Positions 20,801-32,100 of a stretch of 64,000 nt of DNA are shown here, piece by piece. Under the pieces are notes generated by a model. That model did no database searches, had not been told where the DNA came from, and saw nothing but the letters and a program-made list of their open reading frames with translations. Both the position numbers and the translations under genes were made by a program. Source of the stretch: Carposina sasakii (lineage: Eukaryota; Arthropoda; Insecta; Lepidoptera; Carposinidae); assembly GCA_014607495.2 (NCBI GenBank), contig CP053170.1, positions 6,758,001 to 6,822,000 on the forward strand, read 5' to 3'. Positions within the stretch are counted from its first letter, which is position 1, and every line of letters starts with the position of its first letter.

Positions 20801-23800
20801 TCAATATTCAGATACAGTTTTCTTCTTCGTCTTCATAAATAATAGTTGAACATCATCCACTGCCAGTCCCGAGGTTTCTGGCAAGCAGATTGCGCTATAA
20901 GCAGAACAGAAGAAGCAGATCACAGTAAATAAGTAGAACAGCGGTCCAAGTCCGAACTGATCCACCATTGGGTTGAAGATCATTAGCGTGACGAAGTTCA
21001 TGATCCACATGCAGGAACTGGTCAAGATGTTGCAGAGCCCACGGACCTAGAAGGGTACAAAAAATATTATGTACTGTAAGAAACGAGGCATTTCACCACC
21101 TACTAAATACCTACTCTCAACACCGACAACCAGTTAAAATAAAAACACAAACACAAGTAAACAAAAATCACAGACCCCAATGTGTGACAAAAAAACAGAT
21201 ATGCCGCCTGTGGCAATCAGTGTATTTACTAGAGTACATCAGCTGAGGAAGGAGATTCGTACATTTCGTTATAATCGACTAATCAGAGGCGATCTTCTTG
21301 AGAGACGATGAGCCAGTAACTTGTCACAGATTTTTAGCATCTGGCCCCGTGAAGTCCATCAAGCCGTGTGTTATTGGCAGAATAAAATAACTTTGTATCT
21401 ATTAAGAGTTTTCACGAGATGGACAGCAGAGCTTCCAGTGTTGACAGTATACCTATAGTTCGAAAATCACACTACGGATACTAAACCACCTGGCCAACGT
21501 GGTGAATATAGGCAAAATGGGTATATGTCAGTCAGTAGCATTGTAGCGTGTTCTCATGGAGGCCTACGTCCAGCAGTGGATTGCAATAGGCAGATGTTTA
21601 AGTTATAAAAAAAAAAGAAAATTACTATATACTTTGCAGATTTACCTTGGGTAGAAAAACTTCAGCAGTAAGTATGAATGGTACGGTGCCAGCTCCCAGG
21701 TTGTAGATAAAGCAGAATGAAAAGATGATAGCAACGGTGACCCATGAAGGGCCCCAATGCAGATGTAACTGAGTCCCCAGCAGGAGCGTGAAGCATCCGG
21801 ATAATAATGAAGTGTAGGTCAGGAGAGCCTGGAAAAAAAAGACTATGTTGTTAGTAGATGTTACTTTATTAGTTGTACAGAATATACGTTTATGTATTTA
21901 GTGGACGCCACGTCTGCATTATCTGTAGATTTGTAGATAAAAACAAACTCAGGAGTATCAGTTATCTCTTACGTTAAACTTCGTGATCCTGCAGTTTAGA
22001 CTACCCCATTTTGGAACCATAGTCGTGTTTATTCATGTATTTAAACTTATTGTATTATGTTATTTAGTAACATTTCAATTATTTGAATCATGATCATCAT
22101 ACCTTTCTTCCAAATCTGTCAACTAACGAACCACACAATAAAGTGGGTATCAAGAAATCGATTGCTATAAATATTGCGCAAAGCTTCGCTGACATAGACG
22201 GCACAGCTTCCTTGAATAGTGGTTCAGCAAACACTTGCAGAATTATTGGACCCATTAATATCACCAGCGACATTACTATTATTACCGTCAACAAAGCTCT
22301 CTTCGATGATTCAGATCGTACTGAAAATTAAATACGCACATCTAGAGGACAAAAATGACAACATTTTTGAACGATTTTGGTTATATTTTAGTTTTGGTTT
22401 AGCTTTGGTTTAACTGTATCTATTTGACAGCGTATCAGACATTTTCAACGTCTCTCTATTGGCTTTAAAGGTATAAAATAACGTTGTTGCGAGCCACAGG
22501 GAAGTTCTTAAAGTTATTGAAACATTTCCTTCAATAGAAAGCCTTTATTTAGTGCGTTCGTTAAATGACATGGTGGTCTTACTCGTATTCAATAACTTTA
22601 CTACATCGTTCACAACTCATAAAATTACTACCTACATTATTCCCCATCTACCACGACATGTTTAGTTTAACCACCACACAATATTTATTATGTATTACTC
22701 GAAATTTGTGTCAAAAACATTACAAAAGTAGCTAAGTTGAAATAAAAATAACTTACACAAAAATCTCCAAGAAGAAATTTCTTTTTCCACTGGCAATTCG
22801 GATGATACATTTAAAAGTCTGTGCTCCTTTGCATCCACTGATTGGATATCTGAAACGTATTCATGGCAGTTTCAAAAAGTATGAGTATCATTACCATAGA
22901 ATAATATTATTACTCCTTTAAACTTACATTCCCCATATAATATTTTATCTATCCTTGGATCTAATTGTAATTTAATCTTCTTGATTTCTCTTTCAACTTC
23001 TTTAGAGTTAATTTTTACATTTCTGTAAAATGCTATCGACTTCGCTGCTTCCTGTAAATATAAAGCTAATACATATAAATGTTTCCAAACATATTGAGAG
23101 ACAAAATTATGTTAAATGGTAATGCAATATGCCTAAGGACAAGATAACTATGCGTAAAAATCTTGTGTGTGCCCTGGGGGAGGTCTACGTGCAGCAATGG
23201 ACTGCAAAATTCTGATGTGTATGTGTAGGTACTTTATAATCATATAAATAGAGAAAATATTATCTTACTCTCTCCTTTCCTTGTTGCATCAAATAAACAG
23301 GAGACTCTTCAAGAATGGTCAACGTTACTACATAAAGAATTGACAGTCCCAAATGCGTCATTATCACTTGCTGGTACGAAAGAACTATGTCCAGTGAGTA
23401 CGAGAAGAGAAGACCTAGTAAATAGCAAGCCACACTTGCAGAAGTCATTGCACCTCTGATAGAATCTTGGCATATTTCGGGGATGTAGACAGCAGAGACT
23501 ATCTGACCAGCTGCACCAAATCCGGTTAGGAATACTGCTGTCAGTATTAGCTGTACATCTGTTGTCATTGCTATTAGTGACCATGCTGCCTAGAAATAAT
23601 AAAAATGATTGGGTTATCTTACCTAAATTATTGTCAGTGCCTTACAGGATACACTTTGGAGAGAGTGCGTGGGAACTTCACAATACAGTTCCACTAGCCC
23701 CTTTTCACCATCGAGATACTAGACGCAGACTAGCGTATCACCCTTATGTTGTTCATATCCCACCCATCCGCACCAAATGTTATGCTAACTCGTTTGTAAT

Positions 23801-26016
23801 GCGAACGGCTAAGGAGTGGAATGCACTTCCTGTCGATGTATTTCTCGAGCACTACAACATTGGTCTCTTCAAACCTAGAGTGAATAGGCACTTTCTAGAC
23901 AAACATATACCACCCTAGGCACCTTGCTTAACATCAGGCATGATGGCGGTCAAATGTTTACCTATATAATTGTAAAAAAAATATTCCTACACATTACATG
24001 CACATGCTAATGCTCTGAAAATGAGACAGCCACGATGAAATATTATATTCACGTTTAGCCTTAGATTAATGATAGGTCTTCGCTCCGCTTTGCGAAAATC
24101 ATCATTCTAAGCGTTTAGCATAGCAGGGTCAAATGTAAAAGATCACTGACACGTTGCTAACTCATCGCCTATTCAGTTTGTATATCATGCACAGAAGTAT
24201 GTATTATAATGAATCATCAATTCAATGCATCAGCACAGGACTTTATAACAACTATTTTATAAAAATTATGAAAAAAATTTTTACCCGAGTGAGATTTGAA
24301 CTCACGACCTCTCGCAAACCGTGCTTTCGTTCTAACCAACTGAGCTATCAGGTCAATTAACTCGGATGACGAATTTTACCATCTCTTTTACATTACGTTT
24401 TTGGCAACGTTATTTTTTCATCCCGATAGCCTAATCTCACTAAATCACTAAATCTCGGTAAACAAAGCTGAATCCCTCAGCACAATGTTTTAAATAAATT
24501 TGCAACGGTGCAGTGTATAGCCCTGGAGTAAACCTATTCTATTTTAACATAATAACTTTACCAACGAATCTAGTTGTGTTGTTACATAACTATGTAATTT
24601 GTATGAACCAAAATAACCAACAAGGTATCTTTCTATTTCATATACCCAATACTTTATTCTGTCTCTGTCTACCTAACCAAAATTAGCAATATTTGAATTT
24701 CCAGATAGCACATTATCACTATTATTAGTAAGACTAAGATAAGTCCTTATTTCTAAAATGTTAAATGTTTTCATTACCACAAACGGTAATCCAAAAAGCA
24801 TAGCCGAGTATTTCCTCCCCAAGCTATTGACGGCCATTCCGCAGAATGGCGTAGCTATCAACGCCCCTATATTCGTCAGACTCCCAACAAGCGATATTTC
24901 CATTGTGGACATTGGTCGAGAAAGAACAGTCTCGTTTGAAGCAAACATGGCGACCGTGTATGATGGCCAAGCGTATATGAATCCTGATAGACATTGCAGA
25001 TATGCAACTGGAAATAAAAAATTATTTACACAAGTAATTTATTTAAGGATAATCTCCCAATCCACTCATATATAATATAACAAAAGGGTATATTAATAAT
25101 TATTATAAAAAATCTACTAACTTTTTTGGACTCACAATCAAATTTTTATTTTTCAAGTCAAGAACAGTCTTGAGTTGTCTAGGAATTCTCCAATCTATGT
25201 AGATAAATAAACATGTGATTTCGAGTCTCAAACTTTGGGAATAGGTTCTTTAAGTGGGCTATTTTCATTTTGACTAACATACCCCTTTTGTTACACCCTG
25301 TGTAGGTAAGATCGACTTAGTGAAAATTCTAAAATTTTTGCATCAGCAATGCAATCATAGGTGTTTGCTAAGAGATGTGTATTAGGAGATCACGGAAACT
25401 AAAAGATTAAATTTTCATGAAAGTTATTGTAGTTACATAGGTACACACGGCTGTGTTCCTGAAATGAGATAGCCAGGACTGCAGGATCATAAATAAGATC
25501 CCACAGTCATGTTTAGCAACAACAAATCGATAGCCTGCCTGAGAGAATGCTCGAGAGTCGACTCTTACGACATCCGCGGAAGGAGATGCAGCTGATGGAT
25601 TCTAGTCAAGCACTGCATCAGCGCAGTATGTGATTTTATTTTGTTAGTTTACTAACCGACGCACAAAGAACACCGACATAGCTCCGGTAATGGGCAGGGC
25701 ACATAGCTCGAAGAACTGATGACCGATGGAGTCGGAAAGTTCTAGAGTGGATACCACGTATCGGCAAACGCAGCGTGGAAAGGCCACCCGCGAGGTGGAC
25801 GGACGATCTGGCCAAGATCGCGGGCGTCGGTTGGACGCAGGCTGCTTCCGATCGGTCGGAGTGGACGTTGTTGGGAGAGGCCTATGTCCAACAGTAGACT
25901 TCTCAGGGCTGTAAATGATGATGATGAGTTTACTAAAATATAAAATCGTACCTACTTGCTAATGTGGAAAATGCTTGGATAAAAAATGCGGATCTCCTTA
26001 TTTTGTCGGAAGCCAT
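20801..26016 (-). CDS. MFS sugar transporter, facilitated trehalose transporter Tret1-like (paralogue C)
   Basis: Eight exons join in frame on the minus strand: 26016-25956, 25007-24778, 23589-23269, 23051-22928, 22849-22757, 22320-22103, 21828-21646 and 21046-20801. They encode 491 aa. The start MASDKIRRSAFF follows an in-frame TAA. Motifs are SLGRKYS, FLTGFGAAGQ, ICQDSIRG, EESP, GKEREAAKSIAFYR at the start of the central loop, VDRFGRK, AEVFLP, and PETSG at residues 466-470, where the family usually has PETKG. Helix 7 reads LMGPIILQVFAEP and lacks QQxSG. The predicted role is facilitated sugar uptake at the plasma membrane, with unknown substrate. Exon 8 is very close to that of B through CMWIMNFVTLMIFNPMVD. 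The introns carry D1, D2, S1, H1 and LINE fragments. Confidence 0.92.
21225..21340. repeat. Dispersed repeat D1, partial
   Basis: D1 blocks 'tacatcagctgaggaagga', 'gagagacgatgagc' and 'aacttgtcacagat' lie in the last intron of transporter C. Confidence 0.4.
21350..21603. repeat. Dispersed repeat D2, decayed
   Basis: It runs from 'tattggcagaataaa' to 'ggcctacgtccagcagtgga'. It lies about 40 bases from exon 7 of transporter C. Confidence 0.45.
21960..22035. repeat. Dispersed repeat D1, end fragment
   Basis: The sequence 'gatcctgcagtttagactac' to 'gaaccatagtcgtgttt' is a single D1 end in an intron of transporter C. Confidence 0.4.
23165..23215. repeat. Dispersed repeat D2, short end
   Basis: Only 'ccctgggggaggtctacgtg' and 'gcaatggactgca' remain, within an intron of transporter C. 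Confidence 0.4.
23625..23985 (+). pseudogene. LINE C-terminal coding tail (antisense in transporter C intron)
   Basis: The plus strand is open through FHHRDTRRRLAYHPYVVHIP, SFVMRTAKEWNALPVDVFLE and LFKPRVNRHF, then stops at 23918. The RTAxxWNxLP...F..NY/YN..xFK.RV pattern is typical of the C-terminus of jockey/CR1-like reverse transcriptases. No catalytic region is present. The 3' end ('ggcatgatggcggtcaaatg') recurs at 55600-55690. It starts about 35 bases from exon 3 of transporter C. Confidence 0.7.
24110..24245. repeat. Dispersed repeat D1, partial
   Basis: D1 blocks 'tagcatagcagggtcaaatg', 'gctaactcatcgcc' and 'catgcacagaag' with 'gcatcagcacagga'. It lies in intron 2 of transporter C, next to an S1 SINE. 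Confidence 0.45.
24265..24500 (-). mobile_element. tRNA-derived SINE (family S1), best copy
   Basis: The minus strand has a tRNA-like head with a good A box (TAGCTCAGTTGG) and B box (GAGTTCAAATCTC). The 5' and 3' seven-base acceptor arms still pair at about six positions. An unpaired tail of (A)n/(T)n and the shared 'gatgacgaattttaccat' flank show it is a SINE and not a free tRNA gene. Confidence 0.65.
25077..25304. mobile_element. Snapback MITE H1, left arm decayed
   Basis: The right terminus (gttacaccctgtgta) and hairpin core are clear. The left arm begins 'taacaaaagggtat'. It is in the first intron of transporter C. Confidence 0.65.
25448..25632. repeat. Dispersed repeat D1, near full length
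   Basis: It runs from 'ttcctgaaatgagatagcca' to 'gcaagcactgcatcagcgcag'-like sequence. It is in the first intron of transporter C. Confidence 0.55.
25640..25925 (+). pseudogene. RTE-clade LINE 3' end with C-terminal RT tail
   Basis: The plus strand encodes WAGHIARRTDDRWSRKVLEW, then GKRSVERPPARWTDDLAKIA and GWTQAASDRSEW, ending GEAYVQQ-stop, then a (GAT)n tail. This is the conserved end of an RTE ORF2. An upstream stop and frame break show decay. The 5' part is absent. It lies 31 bases downstream (in gene sense) of exon 1 of transporter C. Confidence 0.8.
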
Positions 26017-26284
26017 TATTTAAATATATTTCACAATAGACCACACTTTTATCAACGGTAACACGCTATCTATATCATAAAATTTAACTAAATGAAACTT
26101 TGTGTTATAAACCTTAGATTCATTTATATTATAAAAGAGGTAATTTACATTGTTTGCTACAGTCCATATTATTATTAAATTTATTATCTTATCGTAGGTA
26201 TAAAATAAAGTTTGAAAATACATACAAAATATTCCATATAATTATAGGTTAATATCATCCATTTTTAGTCAATTATTTATTTTG

Positions 26285-26490
26285 GCATTATATCAGGTGA
26301 TGAGCTAGCAACTTGTCACAGATCTTCATCAGATCCCGCTATGCTAAATGTGACTACAGTTGCAGTTCTTGCTACAGTTGCTGTTCTTGCTACAGTTGCT
26401 GTTCTTGCTACAGTTGCTGTTCTTGCTACAGTTGCAGTTCTTGCTACTCCGTTTTTTGGAACACAGTCGTGTTGTATATGTATTGCATAT
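26285..26490. repeat. D1 repeat containing a young minisatellite
   Basis: The D1 end 'tcagatcccgctatgctaaatgtg' is followed by the minisatellite 26353-26450 and then the normal D1 terminus 'tactccgttttttggaacac'. Confidence 0.6.
26353..26450. repeat. 18 bp minisatellite, about five units
   Basis: Units of 'cttgctacagttgctgtt' repeat almost without change, with gca/gct variation at the first and last units. The unit derives from the D1 block 'ctgcagttctggctac'. Both strands are open through it (Cys/Ser-rich or Asn/Cys/Ser-rich), which is only a by-product of the 18 bp period. Confidence 0.85.
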
Positions 26491-26552
26491 GTATGTTATC
26501 ACTGTGTTATTTAGTTTATGAACATCTTGGAGTTCGATAGTCCTATCATACT

Positions 26553-26812
26553 TACATACATACATACATATAATCACGCCTTTATCCCTTACGGGGTAGG
26601 CAGAGCACCAAGGGCCGAATAGAACCACGTGGTGCCACTTCTGACCAATTTTGAGGGCATAGTTGAGATGTACAAGTTCGGTTAGTAGTGACAGGTGATC
26701 AGCCCATCGCCTACAAAATACCAAGACCCTCTTGTCCCTCTACTGACTTGTACAGTATGCCCGGGAAGAGAAGCAGCTGTAGTATTATACTTTTTTTTTT
26801 CACTCCCAGAGC
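26553..26812 (-). mobile_element. D3 repeat, full length
   Basis: Minus orientation. The (ATGT)n tail is at 26553-26573, then 'aatcacgcctttatccctta', 'gaccaattttgagggc', 'ccctctactgacttgtacag', and the far end '(t)nCACTCCCAGAGCAGCATA'. The length is about 255 bp. The copy at 41735-41990 is very similar. Confidence 0.7.
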
Positions 26813-27340
26813 AGCATAGAAAATATGTATAGTCCTATCATCCAGATTAGTTACATACTCCAAGTTATTTCCTAAGAAATCCAATTCACGTCAGCTATGG
26901 ATCCAGTAACGATATATTCACGAATTCGCCTCGGCTAATGTAAAATCGCTCTAACAAGATCATTAAAATGTCTACTCTTCCATTACTATCTCACTTACCT
27001 CTATACGATAACGTGCTCGATGGATTCTATTCTCAAAATCATTCGACATTATTATTTATATACTCGACATATCGTTCGTTCGATTGTGAAGTCAACTTTA
27101 CTCTCTGGTGCTGACAGTTTGTAATACTTAAGTCATCGTTATGGATTGCTAGAATGTAGCATGTTTTCGCTCAAGAAAAACTCCTTACTACATTGGACTT
27201 CGAGAAGCAGTATGGCTGAGTTCTTACGACGTTGTAGGTACTCCATCCAAGCAGGTGAAAAGTATCATTGTAATTTGAGAAATCAATTTTATTTTTTCAA
27301 CATGAAAGCATGTACAACTTATTTATCTATGGTGATTTTT
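26813..27340. other. Intergenic sequence, nothing recognised
   Basis: A short plus-strand ORF (27146-27358) is present but shows no domain or splice context. I do not call it a gene. Confidence 0.35.
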
Positions 27341-27516
27341 ATGTGTTACTTCCTATAGTTATGTTATATTGTTACGGTTTGTCAAGCATAAGTTGACACT
27401 TTGGGCCTTTATAGCCGCCAAAGTATGTTATTTATTATATGTTACTTTCTATAGATATATTTGTTATGCTTTGTTAAGCATAAGCTGGCACTTTGGACCT
27501 TCATCGCGTCAAAATA
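27341..27516. repeat. Imperfect tandem duplication, about 95 bp x 2
   Basis: Both units run from 'atgttacttyctatag' through 'gttaagcataag.tg.cactttgg.cctt' to 'gcgtcaaa'-like ends. The two differ at many positions, so the duplication is old. The origin is unknown. Confidence 0.6.
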
Positions 27517-27954
27517 AATCTAATAATGATTTTTATCGCCTAAAGACGAAATCAAGAAGAAATTAAAAGTTAGTTCTCTACAAAATCAGTTTTACAGACT
27601 GTATGATTCTACTAAGGCAATATTCTATCCAAAGAAATTATATTGCGGTATGAGATTATTTAGAGCCCATAGGATAGATGATGATTGACTGAGATAATAA
27701 AGACATGTCTCATTATGTCGATCGCTAGGAGAATAGGACACCAGCATCCAAATGTTTGTCTATAATAGTAAACACATTTATTTATATCTTTGAGATAAAT
27801 TTGACAGGTTAGAGTAATTTGTTTTATTTATGAAAACAATCACACTAAATCTGAACAGCGTCCGGACAAAATAGGTAGAGTGCGTTTCATCGTATAGTTC
27901 CTTTGAATGATGGCGCTAGTTACTATGTGTATGACAACATTATCGGTAAATATT

Positions 27955-28251
27955 GAATTGTATCAGGCGTCACTATTCGGAAGTTCAAATCTCTATTGAG
28001 GGATCGCCCGCCACCGGGCCCTATACCCTCCGCTGACCCTCGGATCTGCCTACTCATGATCACGAACACAAGACACTACAGTCGCAACGAGAAGCCAGAT
28101 CCAAGCACCTAGCATGCAACCATAAATACATAGCTGCTAATCCGAAAACCAATTAAAATTTTAATCGACATATGTTGTTTGATGCCACGGGTGTTGGCGA
28201 AACATCAGGGTCAGCGGAGGGTATAGGGCCCGGTGGCGGACGATCCCTCAA
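27955..28251. mobile_element. TIR MITE (258 bp class) with GC-rich ends
   Basis: From 27996 the left end reads ttgagggatcgcccgccacc. The right end at 28251 is its inverted form, giving terminal repeats of about 45 bp with TA at each side. The 27955-27990 stretch is also shared with 5660-5700. A half copy lies at 52806-52919. It has no ORF. Confidence 0.7.
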
Positions 28252-28253
28252 TA

Positions 28254-29136
28254 AACATTATCGGTGTTATTGCATACAAAAAATGTTAGTTCCGAAATCA
28301 TGCATAGCAGTTATTCTGTGAAACGGACTCTACCCATAATTTTTACTTTTCTTCCGCGAAACTTTGTTGCCCTTTTACTACCCTTTGTAAAACGTTATAT
28401 ACCAAATTAATTTTATTCAATTTTTCAAAATTGAAGACGATTTAGGAAAACAATTTTTTAACCATACAAACTCCATTTCAACCTTTATTTTACCCGTTAT
28501 GGGGCAAAAAATTTATAATCCCTCCTTAGCGACCTATACTGTACGTCATACATAGGCAGCTATTAGTGGTTTATGATGTCGCCTATCCTAGAAAACCATT
28601 GTATTCCACACTGAATACAAAATTGCTTGTAGTGTCACAAATGGTCTATATTTAATTGTAATCTCGAATCTTGGATGATAAGGTAAGATAAAAACGAAGC
28701 ACAACTTTTACAGATGGATTTTAATTTAATCAGGTATCTTAACTAATATTTACATTATTGTAAATTCATAATTTAACATTTACGCTAACATTAAAAATTC
28801 TAGGTTACTACCAGTTACTAACATCTATATCTACGGGTTTTTCTTCAACTATTATACAAAATAAAAATATAAAAACTCTAGTATTAATGTAGTTGGCAGT
28901 GTATGGTTAACAATATTTAATTAAAATCTAGAATACTTACATCACATTTTCTTGATATAAATAATTCGTTGCAATTTTCAGTTCCCTTCACAATACATAC
29001 CTATACATATGATAGTTTGCTTTTCTTTGTATGGAATTGTAACTTACATTATAATATTTTCTTCTGATGATTTAAATGAAAAAAATGTTTGTTTGTCATC
29101 GAATTTCGTTCAGTTTAGATCGCGTGATTTAAATGC
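28254..29136. other. 3' flank of the ZP-domain gene
   Basis: This AT-rich sequence probably holds the 3' UTR of the minus-strand ZP gene. No single polyadenylation site stands out. No repeat family is recognised. Confidence 0.35.
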
Positions 29137-32100
29137 TCACGTAAATTTGACTGAGCCACGAGCCCTTTGCCACATATAAGTGACCATAACACTAGTCATC
29201 AATGACCCTAGGAGCACTAATATACCGCCCCATAGAGCGGCTGATGGGGTCACGCAAAAACCAGCGGGTTCCGCCGGCAGATCCTCAGCAAAAACTACTC
29301 TCATTCCTTTACCAATAGTAGTGATCGGCTCCATTGTCCTATTTCCAATATGTACTAAATCACGACGCCTTCTCTTTGGGTCTATGCTACCCGGATTCGG
29401 GCACACTTCGCAATCTGTCTTGCATAATTCAACATCACATTGGATGATCAGATCCATTTCATCGGGAAATTTGAAAGCGTTGAAGAAGGCATAAGCAATT
29501 ATCGATGCTCCAGTATTGCCTGTCTCTCTTGTCTTCTGGAATGCCCCAAATAGTTTCGGCTTAAGAACGCAGCCATTACTGTCAGTCAATGGCACAACGT
29601 GTTGACTTTCTGAATCGCGAGCTATACATTCTCTAACTAAGATATCAAATCCTGCATCTCCCGTAACAGATACAACCAAAGTCATTATTTCTCCAATCTT
29701 GATCAGACCATTGGCTTCAGGGGCAAATGGACCGCGACCCATTTGGATATCCAATCGAGCCATAGCAGTATCTCCACTGAAATTGCTTGTAATCTGGTTT
29801 AACATGCCAACGCTCAATGACGACACCAACTGTTTAGTCAGGTTGCCTTCCCATAAGCATCTCACTCGGCGAATGTGATCCCATACTTCTTGAATACCAG
29901 GTTCGTTTTGTAATACCAAAACGTTTTCCAAATATGCCTGACCTTCGTTTTCGAAATCGCTGAAGAATCTTGTACCGCATTTATTCAAACTCACAGTGAA
30001 GGAGAATTTCACTTGGTTAGAGTTTTCTTGGACATAAACGCAATCAGGTTCATTGAAGTGATCTTGGGAGTAAATAATACCATTGTATGGCTTGTTGAAC
30101 TCAATGTTGATTGTCATCATTTCTTTGCCACAGTCAACGGTGATGGCATGTATATGAGGAGGGTGACGATCATCATCATCAGGCAGTTCTGGAGTCTCGG
30201 ATTGAGAGGTTCCTTCAGAGCCAACTTCAGGCTGCTCGGGTTCATAGGGTGGCTGGGTGACTTCTTCGGGGGTTTTTGGTGCATTGGGTTGATAGGGTGG
30301 TTGGGTAGGCTGCGACTGGGGCTGCGTAGGCTGACTAGGTGTGTATGATGGCTGAGAAGGTTGGTACGAAGGTGGGCCTGGTTGATAAGAAGGTGACGAT
30401 GGTTGACTAGGCTGGTAAGAAGGTGGAGAAGGACGGCTAGGTTGATAAGGTGGTTGGGATGGTTGACTGGGCTGATAAGGAGTTGAGTTGGGTTAGATGG
30501 CACGTAAGGAGGTTGAGTAGGCTGGCTAGGTTGGTAGCTGGGTCTGCTTGGTTGATAAGGTGGTTGGCTTGGCTGATAAGTTGGTTGCTCTGGTTGGTAA
30601 GTTGGCTGGCTAGGACTAGGCTGGTAAGGTGGTTGACTCGGGCTGGGGTTGTAAGTGGGTTGGCTTGGACTTGGCTGGTACGGTGGGTTGGTTGAAGCAG
30701 GCTCTTCATTGTAGGAAGGTGTGGGTCGAGATCCTGCTGCTGGGTAACCGGTTGGTGGCAAGTACGTTGCTGGCTCAAAAGGTCGTGGCTTTTCAGGTTT
30801 CCCTCCGAAGTATTGACGAGCTGAAACGTGAAATGGAAACTTATTAAGCATTTTATTATAAGGTAAATGAAACACAGAATCTTATTACGATTTATACCGT
30901 TGTACCAACAACTATGAAAATCATATGAAAACAATTTAAGACGGCGTTTCTGAACCCTAACCTTTCCTATTCTTCTGTTGAACTCCCTGAATCCATTGTA
31001 AAAGGTTTGCGACCATGTCGTCTACTTGAGCTTGCTGCGCTGGTTGCAGATCAGCTGGAAAGACCAAGGATATTTCAGGACTATCATCAGCAACGATGAA
31101 AAGACCATCACCAATAGAGTCATACCCATAAAGAGGGAGAAGATCAGTCATTTCAGTTCACCGAACCAATGAAAATTAATTTCTAGACTTTATAAAGATA
31201 GAGTTATCGAATTAGAGGATTATAATGTACAACCGAGGATATAACCAGCACCTGATTAAGTTTTCCAAGAGAAAAATAAAACTCTACCTCTAAATGCAAA
31301 GGGAAGAACTACGAATGATCCAGGCGTAGGCAACTCGACTGTTACAAATGAAATATCATTAGTTATGGAGTAGACAGGAACGTTATTTCTACGAATAGAC
31401 ATCCATGGTAAACATGCAAATGTAGATACGAAATACTACGGTAAGATAGAGGAAAAAAATAAAATAAAGTACACAATGAAGTAGTTACTCGTATTTAGGT
31501 ATTAAAAGAACCAGTCGTCTATCGTGATGGAACTGTTAAATATAATTTCTTTTATCATATTATTTACATAGAAGTTGTTTAAAAATATAATAACTATTAT
31601 ATTTGGAAAGTGCGTACGTACGGCTATGTAAAAACGTAAAATACAGTGCTTGGTGCTTAAATTGTCTAGTGCAAGAAAGTGAAAAAAATATTCTACATAA
31701 TTTTGCATAAGTACCTAAGAATTTGGAATTAGAAAAACGCCTTTAAGTAATCGTATGTAATAAAACTTTATGCTCATAATTTTTTTTACATTTTAATGTT
31801 TATTAAAAATATGTTTCTTACGACTTGTATTAAGGTCGTAATTTTAGATATAACTGATATTATTGTCAAGCTTTTAATGTATGTGTATGCTGTAATGATA
31901 GATGTAAGATAAATGATTGAAGAAATATGAGAAAAATCTTTATCTTTAGTTCCACGTTGACGTTGTTTAAATATGTTAGTGTAGAAGTGATAGGCAGAAA
32001 ATAAATGTTTGCTTAACGTTTCTTGTATTATGCAAGGTGTAACAAAAGGTATGCTATGCGAAACGCTATGAATATAGCTCACTATAAATATCCACATTTA

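Noticed and set aside
23562..23918. 118-codon plus-strand ORF as a host gene
   Set aside because: Its C-terminal pattern is that of a LINE reverse-transcriptase tail, it lies antisense in an intron, and its first part overlaps exon 3 of transporter C.
24270..24365. Functional tRNA gene on the minus strand
   Set aside because: The A and B boxes are good, but the acceptor and D arms have mismatches, and the same head recurs with SINE tails at 7.75, 8.05 and 56.1 kb.
26344..26724. 126-codon minus-strand ORF with NCSKNSNCSKN repeats
   Set aside because: It is the 18 bp minisatellite read through, joined to D1 and D3 repeat sequence. It has no start context or domain.
30437..30934. Minus-strand ORF in another frame across the Pro-rich tract
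   Set aside because: It is an out-of-frame reading of the Pro/Gln/Tyr repeats. The true frame is set by the signal-peptide exon and the ZP module.
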